This document shows positions 13,671 through 42,696 of a DNA stretch of 64,000 nt, in pieces. Positions within the stretch are counted from its first letter, which is position 1. Every line of letters starts with the position of its first letter. Location of the stretch: the NCBI GenBank assembly GCA_029207755.1, contig JARCOQ010000003.1, forward strand, positions 98,968,646 to 99,032,645, read 5' to 3'. The stretch is from Chamaea fasciata (taxonomy: Eukaryota > Chordata > Aves > Passeriformes > Sylviidae). The translations under genes were made by a program, and so were the position numbers. The notes beneath the pieces are model-generated. The model saw only the letters and a program-made list of their open reading frames with translations. It was not told the DNA's origin and made no database searches.

Positions 13671-15989
13671 GACTGTAATGACCCTCTTTTACTGTTTCCA
13701 ACAGATTTCCAACAGACTGGAAATACCCAGCATCTGCTCAGCAGTAACAACATCAGCAGCCATAAGTGATTTGAAGGCAAGGCCTAAAAAAAGCCCTATT
13801 GTTCTCCCTCCAAACAGGTTTTACAAACTGTCCTTTTGCTTCCAAAGTAGAGGAATTTTACAGTGACAATGACCACAACAACAGGAATGAGGATTTAAAT
13901 AAGCATAGAGGTTGGACAACAAAGAATAAAATTTGCAATAAAAAAGCTTATGAGCCAGTTCTAATGGCATTTACAGAATCTCTGCTCAGGAATTCTTACA
14001 GTGATGTCAATGCACGGATCCTACACTACAGACAAACTGCCTTTAAACTAGTTTGCATATACAGAAATACAAGTTTTAAATTACTTGATGTCACAGTTTC
14101 AGGCTACACTTTATTATCAGGTGTGCTCATGAGCATGTGGCAGAAGACAACAAAGCATTCCTCTAGGAAGCTGGAGTCTTTGCAGTGCAGCAGAAAATAT
14201 CATGGCAGTAATCCAAAGCTGGTACTAACATTTCACCCTCCCACTCTGGCATTTCATACAGCTGAAAGCTGGCCAAGCTGTAATTGCTGGAGCTTTCAGC
14301 AGCCGTGTCATCTAGCCACACTCAAACAAAAGAGGGCAGTTAGTTCTTGTTACACAAGTCTGGGATTTCAGCTGTACAATGGGAATCTCAAGTCTGTACT
14401 CTTCCAGTGATGTGTGGAATAAATTACAAAGTCTGCCCTTTTCCTACATATGATGATTTACTGCCCAACTTTACCTGGGAGGGAAACTCTCAGCAAAGTC
14501 ATTTAGGGAATTACACTCTATCCTTTTTATTTGTGGTATCATCCCATTCCCCTACACATTTCATTCTCTCTCTCCTCCCAAACCATGTGAATACTTGGCT
14601 AAATTTTGGAAGTAACAATGAGGGGAGATGCTGTTGTATTATTATTGAAATTTAAAAGCTGGTGGTGCAGTTTCAATACCTTTTTTATGTAAAACGTAGA
14701 TGCAACCAACACGAGACAGCTAAAATTTGCCCAGCTTGATAAACATCAGAAAGCACATTTCATAAATTAAGTTATAATCTAGATACAAGGCCCAGCTGCT
14801 GTTCCTGTAAGGAAAACTGACAACTCTCGCAACAAGGTGCAAAAGAAAGGAAACAAGAGAACAGTGTTAGCTGACAATGCAGTGCAAGCTAAGACAGCAG
14901 CCAGAAGACAGCAAAGCAAGCAAACCCTTAAATGAGCAGAAAAAGCTGACTGCTACATGTCAGTACCCAAACAGCTTTACTAGAGAATGGCAGCACTTAG
15001 GAGCTAAAACCTTTATGAAACAAATAAAGGATCAGTAAGAAATGTGTGGGTGAGGGGAAATTATGAAACCAAAACACCGATTAAGAAGCATATGAGTTTA
15101 TGTAGAGTCCTGCCACACAATACTTTGACAGCAATTCAAAGTGACAGCATGAAGAAAATGGAATTGATACAATTTTTTTTAGAGTAATGCATGTCAATTG
15201 AAGCACAAAATCTGAACAGTTTTATTGTAGGAACACTCTTTGTGCACACTCAAAGAATGAATAAAAACATGGAAGGTGGAAGACATACCACCAGAAGCTT
15301 TCAAGGACTAGTAATATATATCCTTCTTCATAATGTGATTTCTTGTCCAGCCACAACACTAACAAGAGTTAAATATTTTCAAAAACCCACCAACATGGGA
15401 AAGTAAGAGGTAGAAATTTAGGAAAAAAACTCTTAAGGGACCCAGAGGGAAAAGAAAAAAGCAGAGCAACATATTGTTACAAAAAGCTCCAAAAATGAGG
15501 GAAAACAGTAACACTAAATGTAGTCTAAGAACAAGAGAAAGCAGATCATGATGTAGCAGCACACAAACTAACATTCTAGAGCAGGACAAATTCCTCTGCC
15601 TTACTAAACATGTAGCTGGAACACTGTAATGAGATCCATCAGGAAAACACAAGAGAACACAGCAGAGAATTCCAATAGGTTATAAAAAAATTTGCATCAT
15701 TTAGATGAGAATATTTGCAAGCCATGAAAGAGTATCAAGAAATTGGCTATCTTTTCTTAGTTCATTACTAAGGTGAATCCATTTCCTCTAGTAGATTAAG
15801 TTATTAAGAAGTCCACATGTCAGATTAACTATGACAAGTTATCTGGAATGTCTTTTTTAAAACAAGTTCGTTTAAAAGCAGACTTTTAAGAAGTATGCAG
15901 TAAATTTGAGAAAGACCTTTCCAGCATAAGATACTTACTTTTTTAAGTTCAGCCTTTAAGTTATTATATGGAATTGTTACAAGTCAACA
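13671..15989. other. Intergenic DNA downstream of YWHAQ, with one long open frame
   Basis: Sequence just beyond the YWHAQ 3' end. A plus-strand frame stays open from about 13799 to 14410. Its first ATG is at 13964, leaving 149 codons, and its product shows no known domain. Otherwise nothing recognised. Confidence 0.6.
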
Positions 15990-16012
15990 GTAGGTGGTTT
16001 ATAAAATGTAAT

Positions 16013-16022
16013 TTTATTTAAT
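16013..16022 (-). terminator. Distal poly(A) signal of YWHAQ (overlapping ATTAAA/AATAAA)
   Basis: The minus strand reads ATTAAATAAA, so an ATTAAA and an AATAAA overlap. A moderately GU-rich stretch (TGTTGACTTGT) follows within about 40 nt, consistent with a downstream element. The resulting 3' UTR of about 1 kb fits the usual length for this gene. I judge this the main cleavage signal. Confidence 0.6.
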
Positions 16023-16355
16023 GTTACTTTGCTGTTACAGAGGGCATAACATTTTCACAAGGCTTTTTTGGGACTACAATCAATGATTAGCAACACACAA
16101 TAGTGGTCCAAACTCTCTAACAATCACTGGACAAACTTGACACCTTCTCACATGTGCACAAACCTGCATGGAAAAGTACTAAATTTTATACTTGGACATG
16201 TGAACTTCAATTGGTTTTCCCATTCCAGTGTATTAAGAAATGACATGCACTTTAGTCTGCCAAAAAGCACTGCCTGTACTCCAGCAGTAACATGCTGCTT
16301 CTAATACATAGTAAAGTGAATACCAGAACTACAAAGGCAGGAGTGTAAGTGAACT

Positions 16356-16361
16356 TTTATT
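16356..16361 (-). terminator. Proximal poly(A) signal candidate of YWHAQ
   Basis: A canonical AATAAA on the minus strand, in the context CCCAATAAAAGTTC, about 650 nt after the stop codon. If used with the distal signal it would give two 3' UTR lengths. Use cannot be judged from sequence. Confidence 0.45.
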
Positions 16362-17006
16362 GGGAAGGGATATCAACTTAAACAGCAGCAACTGAAGATT
16401 AAGAGAAGCCCCTGTTTTTGAACACACAAGCTTCTGTATTACATGATACGGGAAGCAACTCAATTTGTGGTTTTTCCAAACTTTAAAATGCTCAACTTGA
16501 TCTGGCCCAGAACTTCCATATTCCTACTGAAACGAATAAACAGTAGCATGTGAAAGTCAATTATGGAAAGGAAACCCTGCAGAATAAGAAGGGAATGTGG
16601 AGAATTAAATGCTATGTGGAACACTCTTTAGTTGCAATTAACTACATTTTCATATCTTACTGTAATACAAAACACAGTCAACTGGCAGGAACTGGTTCAG
16701 ATTTGTTTTTAAATACCAGGTACACTTTAGTCCGCTACATAAGTGTTTGGAAGTTACTTATGTTTATATGAAATGAAGCTATTAATACTTTTCTACAGCA
16801 GTAACCGCACACCAGGAAGGCCAGGACAAACACAAATCAAGGAATGGAGTTTTCCCAAAGCTGCAGTGTGAAAAGACTATAAATTGATTTCCATACACAT
16901 GGATGGGTTTTCTTTGCTATAGGAAATCCAAGTGGAGCTATAAGGAATGGAGACGTGTAAAAAGGTTTCTTGAGAAGGAAAGGGAGAATGACGCCCCACG
17001 TGCAGT

Positions 17007-36435
<19,429 letters not shown>

Positions 36436-36526
36436 GGTGGCTGGCAGTGGGACAAGAGCAGTGTAGTAGCAGAAGCAGAAGGAGCTGGAGATGTCACACT
36501 ATCAACAGGAGAATGCACCTCAAAAC

Positions 36527-37530
36527 CTGACAGAAAGAAGACAGTAACCATGATGCCGGGATAAACACCACTGAACGCGATCCTACGGCATCCATTGCAA
36601 CCCAGCAAAAAAGGAGAATTACTGTGAGCCTTGCCTTCCCTTCCCCATCTCCAGGTGCTTCTCCTGGAGAGACGGACTGCAACATCCTGCCCTTCTATGC
36701 AAGGCTACAGGGACTCGTCCCAGGGGTACAGCCCTCGGGAAACCACGACCTAGAAACCCAGCCGAAGAAGTCACACTGGGTCGGTGCTATCCAAGGGACG
36801 GCAGCCTGCCACCCAAGCAGTGGAAATAGCTGGTTTTCCATCAGAAAAAAGTCATCACGCCGCTTTTCTTTCGTGCCCTACGTGAGCATATTAATATGCC
36901 CTCTAACAGGGACTCGTGGAAGGATTCCTGGTTACCACCCAGCCTGGGGCTCTCGCCCAAATCCCTGCCTCCGTGTGCTACCAGCCCCGCGGGCGAACGC
37001 CGGAGACAGGCGGGCATGAATGCCGGGACTGGCGGGAAAAAACACATAATAAAAGCAGCAAGACGAGCTCGGTCCCAGAGAACACGGCAGGGGTTAAACC
37101 CCTCCAGGACCCGCCTCCCTGGGGGCAAGCGAGGCCGGGGCCGCGAGGCCGGGGCGGGGGCCCTGGGCGCTTCTCCTCCCCGCGGCGGGGCGCGGCGGAC
37201 CCGGGCCTCCCGTCTGCCCCGGCCGACGCCGATCCGCCCCTCGGCGCGGCAGGGGCCCCGCGGCTCCCGGTACTCGGCAGCGGGTGCGGTCTGGGGCTCG
37301 GCGGCCGCGTCTCCTGGGACGGCGGGGGCCGCGGGGGCGGCCGGCGGAGTCCCCGTGGCGACGGGGCGGGAAGAGGAAGCGGCGGCGGGTGCGAAATGGC
37401 GGCGCTGGCTGCACCTCCCGCTCCCCGGGGCCGCCGAGCTCTCCACGCCGCGATCACAAAATGGAGGACGCGGCGGGAGGAGGCAGCGGAGCGGGGACCA
37501 TCCCGCCGCCGGCCGCGGCCCCGCGCTCAC
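36527..37530 (-). other. YWHAQ: YWHAQ intron 1
   Basis: A 1004-bp intron between the non-coding first exon (donor CAG|GTGAGC) and exon 2 (acceptor TTTCTGTCAG). Its 5' half is CpG island, its 3' half ordinary sequence. No other gene or repeat recognised inside. Confidence 0.6.
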
Positions 37531-37604
37531 CTGGGTCCGCCGGGCTGTGGGGCCGGGCCGCACCCGGTCGGTGCCGCGCTCGGGGCTGTGGCGAAGAGAA
37601 AGAG
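37531..37604 (-). other. YWHAQ: YWHAQ non-coding exon 1 (probable)
   Basis: A strong donor CCCAG|GTGAGC after 37531 lies inside the CpG island, 1004 bp upstream of the exon 2 acceptor. Going upstream there is a pyrimidine tract on the transcribed strand (CTCTTTCTCTTC, 37593-37604) that could be a TCT/TOP-type start. The two CCAAT boxes lie about 80-135 bp further upstream. There is no ATG between the tract and the donor. The donor is well supported; the 5' boundary is a guess. Confidence 0.6.
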
Positions 37605-37852
37605 CCGCTCCCGTCTCGGCCGAGCCAGCGCTGAAGGGCGTTGGCGCGCGCACCGACCCGCTGCGCGGCCCGCGCCCACGCGGCCAATCGCGGCCCGGCC
37701 TGCGCGCCCGGCCCCGCCCCCCCGCGCACCGCCGGCCAATCGGAGAGGAGCGCGCCGCCGCGGGGGCGAGCGCGGGCAGGGCGCGAGCTCGGCTGGGCCC
37801 GTGGGCTGCGGCTGGGGCCACGGGGTTTCCTCCAATGAGATCCAGGGTGGGG

Positions 37853-37860
37853 TGACGTCA
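37853..37860. promoter_or_regulatory. Perfect palindromic CRE (TGACGTCA)
   Basis: The full 8-bp CREB/ATF consensus, CpG intact, about 250 bp upstream of the likely YWHAQ start. A further TGACG half-site lies at 37873-37877. Confidence 0.7.
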
Positions 37861-37862
37861 CT

Positions 37863-37876
37863 GTCGCCATGGTGAC
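37863..37876. promoter_or_regulatory. RFX-type X-box, GTCGCCATGGTGAC
   Basis: A 14-bp near-palindrome with the architecture of the RFX consensus GTTGCCATGGCAAC (matches at all but two positions, both C/T or A/G changes). It starts 3 bp after the CRE. Confidence 0.5.
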
Positions 37877-38966
37877 GCCGCTACAACCCCCCCACCCCCC
37901 CACCACCACCATCCGCCCCCTCCCTCGCCGCTGCCCCCCGCCCGACACCCGGGACCGGGAACGGGAAGGGGACCGGGGAGGGGGGAGGCGGCGGGAGGGG
38001 GCCCGGGGCTCCCTGTGGGAGGGTCCAACCGAGGCGGTGCCCGTGCCGGCGGCGGGGCGGGAGCGACGGGGGCGAGGCGGTGCCCGCGCCCGCACCACGG
38101 CGGCTGCTGTTCCGCCCGCGGGCGGCCGCGCCCTCGGGCCGCTGCTCCCCGCAGCGCCGGCGGGCGGGAGCTCCCGCGGGAGCGGGCGGCGAGCCCGGCC
38201 CTGCCCGGTTGGCCCTGCGGCGGTTCGGGCGGGGCAGGGCCGGGAGCGGCCGTGCGGCCCTTCCCGAGCGGGCCGGACGAAGTCCGGGTGCTGCCGCCGC
38301 CGGCTGCCGGGGGGCGGCGGGGTCTAGTACGGGCACTGCGGGGTTTCGTGTTCCCGGAGCCCCACGCGGAGAAAGGCAGCATTTCCCATAAGCAACTATC
38401 AATATGTTTGCTTGTTTTCATGCTCTTGATTTCACGTTAATTCTCTGGAGGTCAGACCGTGCTATGGCATACAACAGTAGCGTGTTACCCACCCGTGGCT
38501 GGATAAAGGTGGGGCACCTATGGCCATATGTAGGTCCAAAACGTTGGCTGAGTGGAGGCATGACTTGGGTGCACTCACACTGCCTGAGCCTCAGAGGATG
38601 TGGTAAGGACACGGTCGGTTTGTGTTGCTGGTCTTGCCGTACAAAATCAGGTCAAATGCATCTGGTGTATCAGGGCTCAGGCGAGGTCAGGTTCTCCAGT
38701 GTCTGTGCAGTACCAGGTCTGTGCGTGAAGTGATGAGATTTCTCACCTTTGCTTTCAGCGTCACCAAATAGTCACACCGAGGAACTTCAGCATCCAGATG
38801 GGATGATGAATTCTCTGAATCAGCCTCAGGATGTTACTGTCTCGACTCATAAAGCTCTGGTGTGTGTTTTGGACTAGGACTTGGACTATGTATGTGGAAA
38901 TTTGAGCTATGCTGTGAACAAGACACTTTTCTTTGTCAACTGAGTTTGGAAAACATTCCTTTATTT

Positions 38967-38984
38967 AAAAAAAAAAAAAAAAAA
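38967..38984 (+). repeat. A18 homopolymer
   Basis: Eighteen adenines after CTTTATTT. No recognisable retroposed sequence precedes it, so I treat it as a simple repeat. Confidence 0.9.
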
Positions 38985-40579
38985 GTAGACCTATCGATAA
39001 CAACCTTTTCAAATTTATTGAAACTCAGAAACAGCTCTGGATCTCCTCCAGAAGTTACTTCTTGGTAACTTACTACAGTTTTATGATGCCCATTCATTCT
39101 TCCTTGTAAGTAGGATATGTTCTCATTTTTATTAGTTCCTAATAATTATCTTCATTTACATGAAGTAAAGACCAAAATTGACCAATTGTGTAACAAAACC
39201 TTTTAACACCATGTCTCCATCAACTAACCATTTCACCTACAAGGCACGGGTGAGTATGTTTTATTTGAGGAAGGACAGCTGACCTAATTGAGACTACTTT
39301 CTTCACTGATTCACCTCAGAAAAGGGGAAGATCTTAAGAATTACCTTCATACCATTTAGTTCCTGTCTCTCTCCCACCTATTGAGAGGCTGCATTAGAAA
39401 TACAGAACCAAGTTAAGAGTTGGGAAGTGCTGGTCAGAGCAGTTTGTGTGCACAGAGCAGTGTGATGGATGCAGACTGAACTCCACGCGTGATGCAGAGT
39501 CTGATGTATGTGTGCAGAGCAGCTGTGTGGCCTGTGTGTGTCTGGCTTCAAATCCCCTCTGTGCTCCTTGCTTTTCAGGCTTGGGTCTTGTGGGCTTACA
39601 CGCCATGAGACTGCCCAGCAGTATTGATTTTAATCACATAGCCATAAGCTTATTTTCCCAGAAGAACCCTATTGCTGAGTAGGAATGTTGTCCTTTGGGG
39701 AGCTTTTCTGAGAGAGGGCTTGAAGAATTTGTTGTGTTTAGATTAGAAAAATGAATATTAAGAGGAGATTTGATTTTCTCTAAAGAAGAATAAATGGCAT
39801 GGATGTAGAATTGTTTAAATGGAAGACAAATGTGTGTGAAATGGACATTAATGAATTTAGACTGTGAATTAGAAGAATTGGAATTTTCAGAGCAATGAGG
39901 TAATGAGACAGTTTCCCTGTGCTGAGCACAGGAAGCCCATCCACTTAGAAAGCAGAACCTGATGAGTTTATAAAAGTGCTTATGTGATGTAGTTACCTGG
40001 GATAGCAGGAGAGTAAGCTCCTGAAGCTTTCCAACTCTGTGTTTCTTTTATTGCTTATTCCATATTCTTATACATGCTTAGTCCATGTATACTTTAATGT
40101 ACACTTTACTGCATAACATTATCCTTTATTGAATTAAAAAAACTGATTTCCTGTAGAGAATTTCAGGAGTGCTATAATCTTGCTGACAATGACTTTTCCC
40201 TTGTCAACACTATGAAATGGTTGGCATTATTTTGTATTCTGTGCAGGAAATTAAACATATCAACACTTCTGGTTACCTACATGAAGAAATTTAAGACCCT
40301 AATTTCCCAAGTGGTAAATACCTTTAGACCTTCATTTCCAGGGTGGTAAGTGCTTTATGCTACTTTGCATGTACAGAAAGTCCACCTCCCACTGACTTCA
40401 GATGCACCTACTCATATTCAGCATCTTAGCAGCTCACACCACAAATTACTCAATTGGGATGTGGGAGAAAAATAAGGAATATATATAATGCAAATTCCTC
40501 AGACTTACATGTGAACTTTACAACAGAGTTAGAAGATAGTTTTCTAGAGCCTCTCTTATTTTCTATGAGACTCTTCTTG

Positions 40580-40596
40580 TTTTTTTTTTTTTTTTT
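40580..40596 (+). repeat. T17 homopolymer
   Basis: Seventeen thymines followed by CCCAG. It could equally be the poly(A) of a minus-strand retrocopy, but no parent gene can be recognised to its right. Confidence 0.9.
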
Positions 40597-42590
40597 CCCA
40601 GCAGAACCAGCCCCCTTCATCACATACTTTCTATTTCTACAGCAAAGGAGATTGAGATGGTACAGGCAGCAGCTTCCTCCCTACTGTCTGTGCAACAGGT
40701 GAACGGCAGGTCAAAGTGGCATCTCACAAAGCAAACATATAGCACTGTGAATGAAGGTGAATGCACAAAGAACCTCCAAAAGCAGACTTCTGTCGTGGGG
40801 TTTACCCAGACTACCACTGAACAACAGTATGAGTGAGCTCTTTGGATATGCAGCATGCTCCTGAACTATCCAAATAGTCCTGTCATGGGTAGCAGCAGAA
40901 AAACTTCCTCATTTTGTGTTCTGCCTTGAGTGGGATGGAAATTCTTTACAACTAGCCTTGTGTTTGTTCACTTAATGGCAAGAGAACCTATTTTATGTGT
41001 TCTGGTGGTTAAGGACTGTTCTGTTTTGCTCCCATACTCCTCCTCTAATCTATTTCTTATTGTCAGCTCCCTAATTTACACTACTATTCCATCTCATCCC
41101 CTTCTGATTCCTGCCTTCTCCTCAGCTCCTGCCTGTACACTTGTTCTCCTGCTGTCATTCTTTCTGTATCTCTACCCTCTGCCCTTCTTTTGTTGTTCCA
41201 GCTTTTACTGACACTTCTGGGCAGAGAAGAAGACTTGCATAGGAGGCCTAGACATTTAGCAATCTTATATGAGAGCTGGAGTCAAGAAAATTCTGCAGGC
41301 AAATTTTAAGATGTCAGCTGAGCATATTAAAATCGAGTTTTCTCTTCTTGTTTTCCATGTTTGGTTAGTTTTCCATGAAACCAGCATAAGGCTAAACTTC
41401 CATCTGGCCAACTTCTTGAAGAGATTAAAGGCATCACTCTGATGGTTGCAGGTGTTGGAATTCTTTGATAATCAAATTGTAATAAAGTGTGTCATCCTGG
41501 ACAAAACTGGAATTCCCTCTGATTTTCTCTGTGAGAAACAGCTAAACCATTCTAGCTAAAACAAGAAAAACATTCTGTGTTCATACAGACTGATGTGTAT
41601 TTAAGCCTTTGGAGAGGAACTAAACCAGTGGTTATGATTCGTCTAGATAAAACTTAAATTTACTTAAATTTATCTTGCACTTGGTTGGGGGACTTAGGAA
41701 GGAAAGGATAAGATCTCTTGTTATCCTTGTATTTTTTGCTCATGTCTTAAGGTGCTAGAGGGTGGCACGAGTGCTCTTACATTAAAAATAGAAAGTCACC
41801 TGTGTAAGAGGCTAAAGTATCATCAGAGTCCAGTTAAGTGACAAGTAAATGTGAGTCAGTGGGATCAAACTCTTTAAACATTAGCCTGATTCCATATTGT
41901 GCCGGTACTGTGCTGTGAGGAGGCCACAGGACTTCTTAAATTTTTGAAAATACTTGCATGGCTTGCTCATTACTGGTATAAACTAATTACTACAGAGGAC
42001 AAGCCTCTGAAGATGCTGATGAATGTATAGCTAATGGTGGGTGCTGTTTTATGCAAATAGTTTTCTTCTGCTGGGAGAAGAGGGATCAAGGAATACTTGG
42101 GTTATGAAGGCAGCTGTCAGCGTGGGAGGGTGGTACTGAACCTCAGTTTTGCTGCTGAGTGCCATTTGTCTGGTTTAAGTGACTTCAGGATAAGTGTACC
42201 TCCATGCTGGGAGTAGTTTGGTTGTTGCTTGTAAAGGATGGTATTGATTAATATTGCTATCTGCTGCAAGGTAAATGCTGCTGTAGTCTGATATGCTGAG
42301 GCAGCTACTGATCGTGGTTGATAGGAGTGCTTCAGCCTTTGTCTGGCACTCTTTCTTCCCTCCTACCGTTTCAGTATTTGATATTAGATTCCATGCCTCT
42401 TTTTGAGAGGTGCAGTATATATAACCTTATTGAACATGATGGGGTTTCTCTGCATCCTTTCCTTCTGTGGCATGTGGTACTGGAGAGTGCAATAGGCTCT
42501 GGGGAACAGAGTCAAGCCTGTCACCTCCCCTGGGTGAGCCATCTCCCTTCCTCAGAGAACTTTCCTTTTCTCCTGATGGCCTGGGAGGGA

Positions 42591-42696
42591 GGGAGGATGC
42601 TGGCTACACAGAACCATTCCCTTTCTTGTGCTGGTGGCATTAAGGGAGGATGCTGGCTACACAGAACCATTCCCTTTCTTGTGCTGGTGGCATTAA
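42591..42696 (+). repeat. Perfect 53-bp tandem duplication
   Basis: Two identical, directly adjacent 53-bp units, 42591-42643 and 42644-42696, each starting GGGAGGATGCTGGC and ending GTGGCATTAA. The unit is not a multiple of three and is not part of a longer array. Zero divergence means either a recent duplication or an assembly artefact. Confidence 0.95.

Larger units (their letters stand above)
15990..17006 (-). other. YWHAQ: YWHAQ 3' UTR
   Basis: This is the untranslated part of the last exon, starting directly after the TAA. Two AATAAA hexamers are visible on the minus strand, at 16356-16361 and 16013-16018. The second overlaps an ATTAAA at 16017-16022, so its signal is doubled. Cleavage 10-30 nt beyond each would give 3' UTRs of roughly 0.65 kb and 1.0 kb. 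A further AATAAA at 15221-15226 is possible but distant. The left boundary is inferred from the signal and not seen directly. Confidence 0.7.
37605..37880 (-). promoter_or_regulatory. YWHAQ: YWHAQ core and proximal promoter
   Basis: A TATA-less CpG-island promoter. CCAAT boxes (NF-Y type, read on the plus strand as GGCCAATCG) lie at 37684-37688 and 37736-37740, 52 bp apart, which is about five helical turns. A third lies at 37832-37836. A GC box (CCCCGCCCC) lies near 37712-37720 between the first two. Further upstream is a perfect CRE, TGACGTCA, at 37853-37860, and an RFX-like X-box at 37863-37876. This fits a broadly expressed gene. Assignment to YWHAQ follows from the exon 1 donor 74-330 bp downstream. 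Confidence 0.7.
36960..38380. promoter_or_regulatory. CpG island over the YWHAQ 5' end
   Basis: An abrupt block of about 1.4 kb with very high GC and dense CpG, against AT-leaning flanks. It covers exon 1 and half of intron 1, and extends about 750 bp upstream of the likely start site, more than YWHAQ alone would need. The lack of stop codons here produces several long overlapping open frames on both strands (up to about 326 codons, rich in Ala, Arg, Gly and Pro). These are composition effects, not genes. Edges are judged by eye. Confidence 0.9.
38381..42590. other. Upstream flank of YWHAQ, no gene recognised
   Basis: Ordinary AT-leaning DNA outside the CpG island. A 109-codon ATG-started frame lies at 38404-38733 on the plus strand, divergent from YWHAQ. 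An A18 run lies at 38967-38984 and a T17 run at 40580-40596, the latter followed by CCCAG. A GT-rich patch lies at about 39440-39545. No known protein family recognised. Confidence 0.7.

Noticed and set aside
36841..38421. Several long open frames on both strands of the CpG island (up to about 326 codons), rich in Ala, Arg, Gly and Pro
   Set aside because: They overlap each other in many frames, change character with base composition, and match no family. High GC with few stops explains them. Real coding sequence begins only at the ATG at 36435.
40580..40860. T17 run as the poly(A) tail of a minus-strand processed pseudogene
   Set aside because: No AATAAA lies just before the tail on the minus strand and no parent protein can be recognised. 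I could not see a target-site duplication.
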